Source: Hyaloperonospora brassicae
Taxonomy: Eukaryota; Oomycota; Peronosporomycetes; Peronosporales; Peronosporaceae
Reading direction: 5' to 3'
Length of the DNA: 64,000 nucleotides
NCBI GenBank assembly: GCA_947650285.1
Contig: CANTFL010000362.1
Location: forward strand, 1 to 64,000
A program made the position numbers and the translations under genes. Position 1 is the stretch's first letter; each line of letters begins with the position of its first letter. Under the pieces are notes generated by a model that did no database searches, was not told where the DNA came from, and saw only the letters and a list, made by a program, of their open reading frames with translations. Shown here piece by piece: positions 11,591-24,434 of this stretch.

Positions 11591-12176
11591 GGAAGTCTCA
11601 ATGGACGACGAAGGAGCGAGAACGGGTGGACGGGAGACTTGGGGGTCGCTCGGCTGATTCGAGAATGAGCTCTGCGCTGATCGTCGCTCGATCGACCGAC
11701 CGACCACGCGCTCGAACGTGCTCGGCGAGAAGACCTGCCAGTGTCACGAGCGAAAGCTGACACTGGCCGACGAGCAGAGTCGTGCTACCGGACGTGGCGC
11801 GTAGAGAGCTGGCGGGCGGCAGGTTTATGTTCGCCAGAGGCGCCCGGATGCCTCTGGACCAGATGCCGATCCTGACGCTGCTCTGCTGAAATCCACGAGA
11901 TCAGCTTTCGCGGCACGGACGGAGCACCAGGTGCGGATGCGCGGGAGGACGTTTCTGGATTCATGGCGACCGCGTTCGCTGCGTAGAGACTGCCGACGGA
12001 CGGCCATCGCCTCGTAACGCAAAGCTGCGTTCTCTTCGTGCAGGAGGTGGCGATGGCGCCGATCACGCGGTTGCATATAGCTGCAGGAGCCTTTCAGTGC
12101 GACACACCGAACCCAACCGATCCCATGGATCTCCCTCTCGCTGCCCATCTTCGGCAGACGACAGACATAGCGTCCA

Positions 12177-12631
12177 ATGTCTCAGTTTCGTGCTCTCTCA
12201 GCTCTATCACCAGATGCGGCGTCGGAAGATTCTCCGGCAAATCAGTCGAGACCGTATGTGGATCCTCCTTTCGTCCGCGCACCGACGAGCGACGACCGTT
12301 CTCGCTTGAACCTGCGACACAGGGGGAAAAGGTCAGCCGACAGATGCGACCAACATGGTCCTGGCCGCAGTGCAAGCGGCCACACCGGTCTCTCGATCAA
12401 AGTCGCCCCTCGTGCAAAGGCTGGCGCTCGTTCTCTTCGGACTGCCCTAATAGCCAGACCCAGCGAGCGCGACGTCGTGCGACCTCACGACGACTGCGCG
12501 AAGCAATCGAGCAGAATATTGCTCCCGATCTCGATGCCGTGTCTCGGCTCCAACAGCTGCCGGGGTCGAACGTACTGCAGTTGATGTTCCGGAAGAAGCA
12601 TTCACGACGGTGTGGTTTGTCGTCGGGTTGA
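12177..12631 (+). pseudogene. coding-like stretch broken over three frames, unrecognised
   Basis: Three successive pieces look coding but lie in different frames. From 12,177 the frame begins MSQFRALSALSPDAASEDSP and continues acidic/Ser-rich to about 12,330. A second frame from about 12,347 gives NMVLAAVQAATPVSRSK. A third, up to the stop at 12,631, gives REAIEQNIAPDLDAVSRLQQ and then a basic end. The junctions are too close for introns, which suggests frameshifts in a decaying gene. I do not recognise the family. Alternatively the coding look is chance in a GC-rich region. Confidence 0.3.
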
Positions 12632-13332
12632 GAACGCGTTGCAACAACGCGAGTCGCTGTCCACGAGAGCAGCGTCTGGCCGTGTGTTTGATCGCTGACG
12701 ATCTGATCGATCCGTGCACTATTTGGTGAGCTAGCGGGGGCTTGAACTCGTTCGATGGCAAAAGAGTATCCGTAAAGACTGCGCAGTCCGTGAACTCCAA
12801 GACATGCGAACTGTAGTAGGGGCCCAGAGGTTGCCTGCACCTGTCTAGCGAACAGCAGTCATCGCTTTTTTGCAGTAAGCCTTTGGCATGGAGACAGCTA
12901 GCGGAGTGCGAGAAGGATCGTAAACGTCGAGGGCGATCAAAGAGAAGTAAACATCATGGCAAACGCCGGCAAAGAGCCCGCAACCTTCTGCCAAGCTCGA
13001 GTATGCGTTGGGCGGCACAATTCATCGGTCAATGGATCGGTTTACTCATGAGCCGCATCACGACAATCAAGTCTGCTCTTCTTCCGCAAAGCAAGCAGTA
13101 TTCCGTCCGTTGCATGTTATCCAGAGCGATGCAGGAACCGGATGCATGTTGTGCGGATGTGGCAATGGGCGTTTACAGATTCTGCGGACTTTGCCTTTCC
13201 ATTCAGTCGTGCGAGTCTGGACCTACGCGTCCTCCTCCGTGCTCATTGCAGTACTAGTTCTATACATGCTACCTACGCCGCACAAAGCAACTGGAGCGAG
13301 GGTGCGTAGTAGCGTAGTTGTGTTTCTACTAG

Positions 13333-13629
13333 CTAAACCAACACGTTTGACATCCTCGCGTTCGTCTCGTACTCCGCAGAAGTGCACGAGATGAGGCGGA
13401 CGAGGCGGTCTGACAGCGCTCGCATGCCGTTCTGGTCCTGTGTGATAGAAACAGGGTCGAGCGAGCAGAGCACCCCATGCCATGTTGTTTGGAACAGCCA
13501 CTCGTCCTTTTCGACACGAGCTTTGGGTAGCTCACGCGTCTCAACGTTTCTGCTGCTCGTCTGCTTGGCAGCCACATGCAAGCCAGAATACTGCCTATCG
13601 AGTGCTGTGCCATCGAGTTTGATGAGCAT
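13333..13629 (-). pseudogene. 98-codon coding-like fragment, unrecognised
   Basis: The frame starts MLIKLDGTALDRQYSGLHVA and contains regular strand-like segments (DEWLFQTTWHGVLCSLDPV) and an amphipathic helix (RALSDRLVRLISCTSAEY), as in a compact folded domain. The end of an oomycete START-type domain is one possibility, but I cannot confirm it. Immediately upstream on the minus strand the frame is closed by TAA, and a different frame (PPFLRWWDRHTRDLPKE) looks coding. It may be a terminal exon or a truncated copy. Confidence 0.3.
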
Positions 13630-15309
13630 TGTCCGATCTTACGCCCGACCCGTTCACTCGTTTCTTTCGGTAAGTCTCGCGTGTGCCGGTCCCACCACCT
13701 CAGAAACGGCGGCCTGTTTGCCCATCCATCTTCCTCACACATCTCTTCGGCCGCCCAGATCAACCGCCATGCCGCAGCTTAGCATTGACCATCACCAGCG
13801 GACTCAGCCTAACAGCGCAGCGGCCCTCGGAGCGCCAGCCACTCGAAACTAGAACGAATGATGCGCGAGATAAGTGAAAGATGGCTTTCGTGCGTGGAAA
13901 GCTAGAAACAAAGACGATGCAGCATGCGTTCATTCGAAGCCATGGCGCCACTTCCTAGCCACACCGGTCATCACGAGCGATCCGGTTTTGAGACGGGCAC
14001 CATCTGAGCTGCGCAGCTTCTCGGAGAAACTGCGACGCCGCTTTTTGCTTCACCCATCGTGAGAGCTGGGAGCCAGTGAATAATCAGCAATACCGCAGGG
14101 ACAAGTGCAAAGCTTCGCTCAGCACCACAAGCTGCAAAGGGCGGACCGTGTTTGCCAACATGCACATGAACTTGTAGGCAAGCAAACGCTAAGCGAGTGG
14201 TGCTTACACACCCCTTCACTCGTCGTTATTGGAAGCTGAATTCGATACAAGCGACACATTTGGCGCAACTAAAGCGACGAGCGGTACAATCGATGGTTGC
14301 GTTGTACACAGTGTGAGTGAGGCAGCTACTGGCTTGGTTTTACACTGGCAAATGCCCACATCAACATCAGCTAACGTCGATGACAAAAGCCTCGTGATCG
14401 TGTAGAACTTTAGGAGAAGGCTAGTGGTTGTGTGAACGTCACGTCGACAAAGGCCACATCTTTGGTATCTCTCCATCAGCACGAACATTTTCAGAGATGT
14501 CGGGGGACGCTTTCCGTCGAAAGCGGCAATCGATATGTCGGACGTCAAGCGTCCACGCATCTGGAGTAAGAATGACCATGGAAAGAAGTGTAGCTCCAAT
14601 TGATCGACTCGCATGGTACCCTTTGCGAGGACTTTAGTGCATTTTGTCATGGGCCTTGGAGCAAGTACAGCAAAAGACGGTGAGGCATCGCCTGTTTCCG
14701 ACCTAAAATGACGGGTCACCGAAGACTTCTGATTGGCACTATATGGGCTCGCCAGATCTCTTGATTGGCTGCTATAGCTCATGACACAAGTTCATCCGTC
14801 ACCAATCGATACAAGAGGTGCAGTGAGTATCCGGAGAGATCTCGTGCTTATTTCTGTACCGGAAACTGGTCCGTTCGTTTCGCTCTGGCTTTGAGCTGAT
14901 TATAGATGCAGCTCTCCATTCGGTTCACTGTTGTATAGCAGACGGCAGGCGCTGCATTGCGTAGCAACGATGAGGAGGAGTAGGGGAGTTTCATGATCAT
15001 CTATTGACATATTAATGTGGACAAGAGGTCTGAAAAATCCTGAGCAGGATATGAGGGGTGGGAGCGGTGTGGGAAAGGGAGCGTAGCAACGATGAGATGG
15101 TGTCGCACCTTACGATTCCAACGCAGGGTTTCCGTCGTCCGCCAGTGACACTGCACCGCTAGACTGTGTATTGGCGTGGCAGTGGGCTACCCGATCGTGG
15201 AAGGTCAAACGTTGGTATATGTACGATTGACTATCGCAATAGAAAACGTAGACTTGGTCACGTACGCACCTTTAGCTCGAACGCGTGGTTCGTCCAGCGG
15301 AACGTCACA

Positions 15310-15552
15310 TCAGCTCCAGCGACGGTCAGGTAAGCAGACGTCCCACAAGCAGAACTTGCAAGTGGCAATCGTTTGCACGCAAAGCTGACAGGAGGCACTC
15401 AGCATCTCACATATTGTGGCTCGACCGTCGACAACATCCATGATGCGTGGAGCATTTACACGCGCTCGAGCTGCAAGGTCGTCTAAAGCGCTGCACTTGG
15501 CGCATATAGCGGGGTCAGAGTTACGCGGCTTCGCACGGCCACGGACGTCCAT
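15310..15552 (-). pseudogene. 80-codon frame with paired cysteines, possible zinc-finger remnant
   Basis: The frame begins MDVRGRAKP and contains CAKC near residue 18 and later CQLC and CKFC, spaced like a four- or six-Cys zinc site. It stands alone, with no start context or neighbouring exon I can identify. A remnant of a FYVE/START-associated zinc finger is conceivable. Low confidence. Confidence 0.25.
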
Positions 15553-18545
15553 TTTGCAATGAGCCGTTTATTCTATGAAAACTGCGAGCTTCTCCCGGGT
15601 ATGATGGCTCTACCTTGATCAATAGCATCATCTCTCATCCCCATGGCGCTTTGCTCTGCGCAAATGGTCGCGGCATCTGTACTTACCACACCATAAAATG
15701 AGCACACAACGCCCGCTCGTAGTTGTCGAGGGCGCGGCACATTGTACTAGAAATGCGTACATTGACTGATTGGCCTAATTTGATTGCAACTTCTTAGAAG
15801 ACGTCAAGCATTTTCCCAACTGAGCTTAATATCGTGTGCCAACATGGTCTTCCATAACACGTAATCAAACCACTTTGCAACGATAAGCGCCATGTGAACG
15901 AACATTGCCGACATGTCGATCTGCTCGGACGGATCCGACGCTAAGCGCCCGTAGCAATACAACTCGGGGCGGTTGTGTCGGATTTGGCTTAGATTTTACA
16001 GATGCTACAATCCATTATCAAACGCTTATCGCTCGATTAAGCATTCATAATCGGAATGCCTTGCGCAAGCACTGCACGATAACAAGACATGGCGGGGCAG
16101 CAGTCAGGCCACCCTCGAAAATAGCTGGTTGCTCAAGCCCATGTGTACCTTATAGTAATCAAAGACGCTGCGGAAGGACGATGCATTTGGGTGACCATGT
16201 TTGCTACCGAAACATCTAGCGAAGTTAGCCATCGGGCTGTAAAACGGGGGTAAACAATTCCATCTCATACATATACCTTGATGAGAAAGAGGAGCCGTGT
16301 TGCGCAAGCCAGCAAGCCTCATTGGCTACGTGGGTGGGCAATTTCGCATGCGTGTATGGACAGTTGCTTATGCAGCGGCTTTCATTGCCTCATATCTAAT
16401 CTATAGAGTGCGTGAATGTAGGAGGAGCACATTCTAAGTTGCTAAGGTCTGCTGCTGTTTGGCTACTTACGTTTGGTGCAAGTAAGAAGGACGTGAGCAT
16501 TTATCTCAGCAGGGATTAGGCTGTGACAAGAAGACGTTGATCGATGGGCATTGATCAGCCAGTAGGCCCGCTTTATCTTTTTGCACGCATAATGGAAAAC
16601 GCCGGCATGTGAGAGACATACGAATTCGGCACTCGAGATGGGCTGTCGATATGTGATACGCTGTTACCTGGTGCATAACCACCAGTAGCTCGACAAGATC
16701 CACTCTATCTTTGCCGACGGCGACTTGCAGCTACGTTCGCATGTAGGAGCTGGTATGACAGGTCCTCGGTCAGTCCATTCATCACGCAGGACTTCATCTC
16801 CAGCTTCTTGCATATCATGTCGGTAGTGCGATGTGAAAAGACAGACAGAGATTATTGAGGACTCAAAGGTCAGTAGAAGCATGCTGATGCGGATACGCCT
16901 AAGCAATGTTTTACACTTTGTGTAGTTATGTTGGTGAGTTATGGAACGTGGAAGGCCCGAACGATGTTGTATTTGCATTCAATCATTAGCGGTAGATGTG
17001 CTACAAATGTCGGTGCATACCTAAAGGAGCTGTGTGCTGATGCTTGACACAAGTTGGGTTCCGTGATGCCACTGCATGCCCGTAGTAGTGCTGTACATCG
17101 CTACGCTCACTCTTTGTTCCCTGATCTTGCAAAACCATCTTACAGCCAGCGAAAGGAGCTTTTCGCAGTAGCCATCAATACAAGCAGACTGCCCACTACT
17201 GCGAAGCCGAAGGCACTCCGCCATTAGCTCGTCGAGACATCTGATCCCTAGCATCGCAAATGTTACTGTTTCGTTTGTGTAAGCTTGGCAAGTCGGACAA
17301 CTTGGTGCAAGGGACATGCGTTTGCGTTCAAGGTTCAGTGTAATGCGTAGTGCAGTATTCCAATGTGGCGGACAAACGCACGTATGTAGATTGAAGCGGC
17401 AGTCGGATCAAGACCAACGTTTTGACGGCCTCTGGCTTGCAACTGCGACAACAGATCAACTGAACTTGTTGTGTGTGACCTGTTTGTTGGCTTACTAAAC
17501 AGAAGCACTACAAAGCAAAAGCTGTTCACTGAGCGGCATGTGATCCGTGTTCTTCGTGCGAGCACGATTTTTGTGGGAAGGATAAGTTTTAGTGAGGATC
17601 GATTGCACATGCGGACTGCCAGTGGTCTACTAGTTTACAACAAACCGCGTCTTGATCTGGTAAGTGGTGGTATCGTTGAGGCTCATGCATGAGTTTGTAA
17701 TCTGAGCCCCGGTACCTCACTGTTCGTAGAGCGAAGTTTCATGACGTCCGTCTACATCTTATGCCGTTGAGCTTAAATGCAGACTCGCTATTGCAGCTGC
17801 ATAGTCCTAAGAACAGCTCTTGCGGTCGCGACCAAAGCGTTACGCTCGACAATTTCTTGCAAGACGCACGAGATTTTCACACACGTGACGTCGAGGCTTG
17901 TCCAGAATTACATTTCGCACGCACTGTAGCGCTTCGTAATTGCTGCATCCCCTCTGCTCTGCAGAGTAGTCGATAAGATAGATACCGCCCAGCACGCGAC
18001 TGCGTCGAAGCGAGGTTTGTCCTGGCGTTAGTGTGCCTGTCCCCGATATTACTCTCCTAGTCACTTACGCACATACGTGCGGCAATGCGCGTAGAAATTA
18101 CGCAGGGCGTCAAACAAATTTTGCAACGGTAAGCACATGAAGCAATTTGGCCCAGCCGAAGCTCATGCGAAAGATAGTCATTATGATTCGCATGATATTC
18201 CGGAGCGTCATACCGTCACGTGTGTTTACGCTCGCACGATCTACGTAACGCCTTTTATCTGGAACCGAAGGGCATTGCTTTTAGGTCCGCCAATTCAGCC
18301 ACTTCATGCAAACATATCGACCCGTATGGACTCGAAGTCACGGTGGTAGTATGGATCGCTAGACTCTACTTGCGTCGCATCATAGCATCTCATGGCACTC
18401 GAGTTGCGACATGCGAATCGCAGCTGATTGTTCAATGAGCACTGGACGAGTTGTGTAATGCATGCCTGAGGTCACCCGGTAGCCCAAGTTTGTTTCATGT
18501 GACATCACGTTATAGCAACCGTCTACTTGCCCACGCAATAGCAAT

Positions 18546-21500
18546 CTACTCAACTGATTGCACCGTGTGTCCGTTACGGTCCATTGCTTGTCCGAAGGAC
18601 GCGGCAATCGCAACAATCAATCTAGACGCCAGTTCATCATGCGTTGGCAAATCCACATTGGCCCGTAGCCGTTGCAGCAAGTGCATTTCATGCTCGGTCC
18701 ATCCCTGAGCCGAGTAGCCACAAGACTCGTCTTGGTAGGGTCGATCGTTGAAGTCATCATCGGTCTTGCACACGTCGATCATTGTCTGCGCTATATGCTG
18801 CCAAATGTGCCTCAGCCCCTGCGAAATGCCGTCCACCATACACCGATTCACACCACTGTGCTCACGCGACTGAAGATGTCCATTCTGCGAAGGCGTTGCA
18901 AAGAAAACGCGAAGCGAGCTGTCGAACGAGTCGTCGCTAGCAGGCTCCACGACCACCAATACTTCAATCTATATGTTTCACGTCAACATGTTATATAAAA
19001 CCAAGCTACTGAACAGCAGATACAAACGTACCGAGAATTGAGACCCTCCAGGCAACGCTGGGACAAAAAGCTTCATGCCAAATTCAAGACGTTCTTTACG
19101 TAGGCTGAGGTACTTTGCTTCACCGCCCGTTTTCGCGTCATCAGTCTGGATAGGTGAGTATTTCGAATTTCGTCTCCCAGACCCTTGGATTCCTTCGGCA
19201 CTTCCAATGTAGCTGTCGTGTTTATCGCCGCTACGATTGCTATTGCCGCGACTCTCAGCAAGCGCTTTCAAGTCTTTGTTCCGAGCTTTTACCAATGCGT
19301 AATACTGAAAGTCCTCGACGTGAGCAACTTCAACTCCAGGTATCTCGCTCAACGGCATCTGGAAAACCTGTTTGCGAATGTATCCGTTCGTTCGTTTGTA
19401 CGGTTGACCAGGTGGCACGATGGCTCGCCACGCGCTTATGTCCACCTCCATTGTACCGCTATCGGCGTGAGCAAAGCGGAAATATGACAGAGCATCTGAT
19501 AGCAACGCCTCAAAAAATAGTGCAGCGGTCACCTTTTCGCCCATGTCTTCCTCAAGCACCTGCACAAACTCTTTCGGTTTACTTTCGAAGAAAGGGATAG
19601 CAGTTACGGTGGTTGCTAACACGTGCAGCGGCGTAGGACGTACCGAAGAGGGCCCGCGGATATACGGCCTCCACGGTAGCTGGGCTGGCAAAGTGCTGAG
19701 TTTGTCCGAGAGCAAGTTTGTATCCGCGATCGCGGAGATGAGGCCCTTTATGGCTTCGAGAGCGAATGCTTGCGGCAGCAGGACTAAATTCTGCTCCGCG
19801 TACCGCTTTTCCCGTGTACTTAGAGTGACCGACGAACACGAGTTGCTGCTTGATGCCAACGTGCTGGCAGAGTCTGCACACTTCGCTTTGCTAAACACAT
19901 CGGTGCTCACGAGTGAACTTTGTCGCACAGCCGCTGACGCAAAGCGTTGTTTCGTACTTTTCTTTTGCAACACCTTCAGTATTGATGTACAGCTGCTCTG
20001 CACCCCGTTCAAGGCCCCACGCTCAATCTGTGCCTTGAGCGTTATGCGTCTTGAAAAAACCACGCCTGCTCGCCACCGAATGCGTAAGCCCGAAGTGCAT
20101 TCTTTACCTGGTAGACAAGATGTGGATGCATCGCTCACAGTACGCGCTCGTCTCGTTAAATCATCCTCATTTAGTGAGACATCCTCGACCTCCATGAGCA
20201 CCTCAATAGAGAAACAATTGCTATAAGGAATGCCACGGGTATACATCTTGGTCTGCAGCACGGCCTTGTGCGGAACATGTTCGTCATTGCCATCCTTCAA
20301 GTCATAATCATTATCAACTGTGCACGAGTGATACTGCTCGACAATTGCCGCCTTCACGTTGCTCGGTGTCGCGCTCTTCGTAGCATCCTTGCCATTGCCA
20401 GTGCCCGGACGATGTACGTTGGACACGGCACTAGCGTCAGCGCGATAGCCAAGTGCACGTATCATCCCATAGCGTGGGTGCGCGTGCCAGTCACATAGCA
20501 AGTCACAACTTTCTTTGGATTCTCCACGTCCACTCCCGTTCAAAACGGCAGTGGCTACAACAGCGTCAAGTGAGCCAGACTTCATCAGCGATGACCGGTC
20601 CATGTTGCACTTGAGCCGTATCGGGCGCGGAGCTACAAACTCGAGAAAATCACTCACAGTCGATCCAGGAATTGTTGCCGTCATGATCTCACTCATACGG
20701 TCTTCAGATGTTTCCAGAAAAAGCCGCGGCCGCTCTGAACCCCAAATGTCGATGCTTGGGACAGCAGCATCAAGCCACGGTAGACGCACCTCCCCACGGT
20801 CCCACCTCGCGAGCATTGGCACATGGAACGTGCCGTCCTTAGCCTGCAGCAGCGTTTCAACCGAGCGAGGAGACGTCGGCGCTCTGTAGCTAAACGTCCT
20901 TGACGAGGATTCTGACTCGATCGCCACTATTGGTCGTGGTCCCGCACGTGCTGCTAGAGCCAGCAGCGCTGCTAGGTCCGAGCTGTAGACGAATCCGACA
21001 GCGTGATCAAATTGCTTGGACAACAGGATGCCACGCTGCGACCCAGTCGTCGCTCGATTGGACTGCGGATCGTCTTCCCGACATTCCCCACTCTTGGACG
21101 CCCTTTTGCTGAGTTGGGCTCCTTTTGACTGGGAAAAGCGTGAAAAGGTGCTCGTTTTGTCCGCGACCCACATGCCTTTGCCAAATCGAGCAGCACCGAG
21201 TAGCAGATAGACTGGCGGACTGCACTTGTCACTGGCTGGCGGCTCGTCAGGGCGCTGCAACACTTGGAACGTCTCCCACGCGTGCACTTTTTTACTCGCG
21301 GCCACGAGTCGCTGCATGATATTCTGACCAATGAATCGCTGGGTGTTCACGGCACAAAAGCTCCACAACGACTGCGCCGTGGGAGACTGCACGACCTGGA
21401 ACTGGCAGGCCGGCGATGGCTTGGACGTGAACGCGAGCTTCCGCTGGGGCGTGACCCGTAAGAAACAGCCCGTGGCGGGGTTCATGAGGTAGATCCCGCT

Positions 21501-21989
21501 GCTGTCGCTGCTCGTATGGTCGCGACCAAAGTCGTGGTCCTTCAGCGTCCCCTTCACCTGTTCGTACAACGAGTTCGTCGACACGTGGCTCCGAATCGAC
21601 ACCCGCTGCTTCGCCAACTCGATCTGATCCAAAGCAAAGCGCGACTTGCGGCCGCCAGACGGCCGTTTCGCATCGAACCACTGGTCGTCCATTGCGTTCG
21701 CCAGTTCGGCGCGCGCGGCCGACGTGGCGCTGCGGCTCAGTGATTGGACGTCCCGCACGCGCCGGTCCCTCCGCGTTTGGATCACGGCATTGCAGAGGCG
21801 GCGGGGGGTCACGATAGCGACGACGGACACGAGCGCGGACAGCAGCGAGAAGACGATAAGGGGCACGGACGTGGACGTGGACGCACTGCTGCTGCTGCTG
21901 CTGTCGTTGGGTAAGAGGCGGGAGGCGCCGAGGAAGAGCACGGCGTTCGTCCCGAGAGCGATCAGAACGGACGCTCTGGTCGACGCCAT
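18546..21989 (-). CDS. membrane-anchored protein with two VASt-like lipid-transfer domains (2 exons)
   Basis: Exon 1 is 21,989-19,032; a 63-bp GT-AG intron (19,031-18,969, donor GTACGT, acceptor ATATAG) joins it in phase 0 to exon 2, 18,968-18,546, giving 1,125 residues. Two N-terminal hydrophobic segments (about 8-25 and 43-64) suggest ER or plasma-membrane anchoring. Residues about 165-240 resemble a fascin-like beta-trefoil. Two related C-terminal regions (about 430-660 and 815-1100) look like VASt domains, the sterol-transfer fold of Lam/Ysp proteins. The splice is supported internally: the join creates FSIEVLVVVEP, matching FSIEVLMEVEDV at the same place in the first domain. Without splicing the reading frame ends 17 residues into the intron. 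By family, a role in lipid transfer at membrane contact sites is likely; no GRAM domain is visible. A (CGGT)n run lies just upstream of the start. Confidence 0.85.
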
Positions 21990-22023
21990 TTCTGCTATGA
22001 GAGCGATTGACCGCCGGCCATTT

Positions 22024-22049
22024 CGTCGGTCGGTCGGTCGGTCGGTCGG
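22024..22049. repeat. CGGT tandem tetranucleotide
   Basis: About six CGGT units lie 35 bp upstream of the VASt-like gene's ATG, in its probable 5' UTR or core promoter. It could be length-polymorphic. Confidence 0.9.
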
Positions 22050-23296
22050 ATCAGGGAGACTAAACTAGGCGTAAACTAGGACGTCGCGCGTCTGTGTACA
22101 GCGTCTGTCGGGTTTACGTCATGGGACTTCGTCGGTCGTCGTGGCGGAGGAAGAAGCGGTGGTTCATGGGAGGACGGTCGTTGCTGATTGGATGAAAAGG
22201 CCACTCGGTCCTCGTGGCGCGGGATCGAACGTTCAGTGCAGATCGAGTGTATCACCGAAGAAAGTCAGAGTGGACGTGACGTATGACTGACTACTCCGCA
22301 CCAGACGGGGCGCACGCACGACGGCAGCTGCCCCTGCAGCTTTTTGGCTGCCTTTTTGCTGCACTTTTGTCCAGGCGGACGCAAAATGGTTCGTTTTTTT
22401 TTGCAAAGAAAAGGGATTTCACATCGACGCACGGGACTTGTTCAGAGCGCTGTTCTCTGACCGATCGTATCGTTTGGCGAGTGACACGCACTTTCACCTC
22501 TCATCTACGACGTCCATTTTCCACGGTCATCGTAGTATTACAAGCTAAAAGCCGACAGCATGGCCACTATCGAGCAAAACCGATACTTCGACCTCGAGCA
22601 GAACTCTACGGCTTAAGAGACTGCAAATGACCGGGCAACGATAAGCGCTTAGCAGCTCGAACTTGTCTGACTGCCGTTTTTGCGTATGTCATACTGGATG
22701 CTGCCAATGACGGTGGAATGTCCCGCTTTGCTGCTAGAGCTCCTACGTCAAGAAGTGCAACATGATGTGTCGAGTGCTTATGCTGTGCAGTTTAGAAATG
22801 CATCATTATGACTTGGCCATGGGGCAAAAGCGCTCTTATATGGTGGACGTGTGTGTCTACAGATACCGTACCACTTGACGACGGCAACGTCGAACTCACG
22901 GAGCAAACACTTGACGCAGCCGACAGTTTGTCGTTATGATGCGAGACACTCCCCCTTGATAACAGCACTACGGGCTACTGGCCGACCCAGTCGCTTCGTC
23001 GACGAGACGTGTGTGCCATCGACTGCCAGCGGGAAACACAGCAGCAACTGGCCCGAGCGACGCCAATGCGTCCATCGACCGTGTGGTCGGTCACTGCAAA
23101 GTGCAGTCGCACCGCATCGTGACGTGAATCGCACAACCAAAACCAAAAGTGCCTTTGTACACTGGCGACGATCGCATACCATACCTTCCAACCCCAAAAA
23201 CACGACAACGACGCGGTCTCTCACCTATCGACCCGTCTAGTACCGATCTGCCACTACAACTAACGCCCAAAGCCGTCAGACAATATCGTTGAAGCA

Positions 23297-23446
23297 GTCG
23301 GTATATTGCAGTGCTGTTATAGTTGCAGTCGGTATAGTTGCAGTGCTGTTATAGTTGCAGTCGGTATAGTTGCAGTCGGTATAGTTGCAGTCGGTAGAGT
23401 TGCAGTGCTGTTATAGTTGCAGTCGGTAGAGTTGCAGTCGTTGCAG
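23297..23446. repeat. minisatellite of 15- and 17-bp units
   Basis: About nine units alternate between GTCGGTATAGTTGCA (15 bp, sometimes with TAGAG) and GTGCTGTTATAGTTGCA (17 bp). The array ends shortly before the GC-rich coding-like stretch. Confidence 0.9.
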
Positions 23447-23640
23447 CAGACAAAGCGCTGCTCGAGTCGTCGTGCCGCCAACCACACGACTCGTCCACTT
23501 CCATCTCGCGCGGCCCTTTGCCGTCAGTCGCCACAGTCCGTTCGCCCCACGCGCCTCCGCCATCATCGTCGCCTCTCCCCCTTTCCTTCCTCCTCATCGC
23601 TCCCCCCCAACGCCATTGACCGCTGAGTCCACTGCATCAT

Positions 23641-24434
23641 ATGTCGCCCACGCGCACTGCCCCATCCACCGCCACCGCTGTCCGCGTAGCGAACCGCGAG
23701 ACGACCCGCGAGATGGACCTCCAGCGCCCCGAGCGGTTCCTCGCGTCGACCCCACGTGCAGTCGCTCGCGTTCGACGTTGCAGCCGCGGACGGATTTGTC
23801 GACACGGACGCCGTACGCGCCGTACCCGACCGCCGCGTGGCGCAACTGCGCGGCCGACGGACGCAGAGCTCGTGGCTTACGTGCAGACTGAAAGCAATGC
23901 GTTGCGCGTCACGTGGCGAGTGAGGGGCGGGCGCTCGCGTGGACGCTGGCGGGCAAGTGCAGTAGGGGCTTTGTGACGGCGGGCGAAGGCCCGGGGCAGC
24001 AGGCGGCGATCGGGTACCCGACGGGGTGGCTGCGGACCCGCGACTTTGCCACGTGGCCGGGCGACACGTTAAGCCCTAAGTGAGGCTGTCGCTTGTTGAC
24101 GGCCAAAGCTGCTCGAGGCTTTGTCCGTCGGCCGGCCAAAGCTGCTACGACTGAGATGAAGGGACGGGGCGACGCTGGCACTGCCGCTGCTGTTGTTGCC
24201 GTTGGCGACGTTGTTGTTGGTATGCTGCTGGGTGCTGTCATAGTTGCGGTCGTCAAGAGAGAGAGCCGCCGTGTTGGCTACACATCGCGTGACTGGGCGC
24301 GTACGAAGAAGAGCTCGAGCTTTGAGGACTCGACACTGCGTTCGGGCCAGCAGCAATCGATAGTGTGGATGGCGATGATCAAGTCATTGAGGTCCGAGTG
24401 CGTGTGCGTGTACGTGTGCCAATCGTTCAACTGA
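23641..24434 (+). pseudogene. GC-rich coding-like stretch in several frames, possible single-pass membrane protein remnant
   Basis: Pieces that look coding succeed each other in different frames: QSLAFDVAAADGFVDTDAVR near 23,762-23,820, then ELVAYVQTESNALRVTW near 23,868, then a frame with GKCSRGFVTAGEGPGQQAA ending at TGA about 24,082, then from 24,093 a frame with a strongly hydrophobic segment (AAAVVAVGDVVVGMLLGAVI) followed by KRESRR, like a type I membrane anchor. No GT-AG introns of normal size separate the pieces, so frameshift decay is likelier than splicing. The middle part is faintly DOMON-like; I cannot support that by motif. Confidence 0.3.

Larger units (their letters stand above)
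11591..18545. other. long gene-poor region with coding-like fragments
   Basis: Nearly 7 kb without an intact recognisable gene. Three stretches look like remnants of coding sequence and are listed separately (12,177-12,631 plus; 13,333-13,629 minus; 15,310-15,552 minus). The rest, including 15.6-18.5 kb, has only short random-looking frames. Transcript evidence would be needed to show whether the fragments are exons of one gene. Confidence 0.45.

Noticed and set aside
10727..11668. 313-codon plus-strand frame
   Set aside because: Arg/His-rich shadow of the second GIN-like gene; no domain or start context.
14216..14782. 188-codon minus-strand frame
   Set aside because: No domain, uneven composition, and non-coding sequence on both sides; likely chance.
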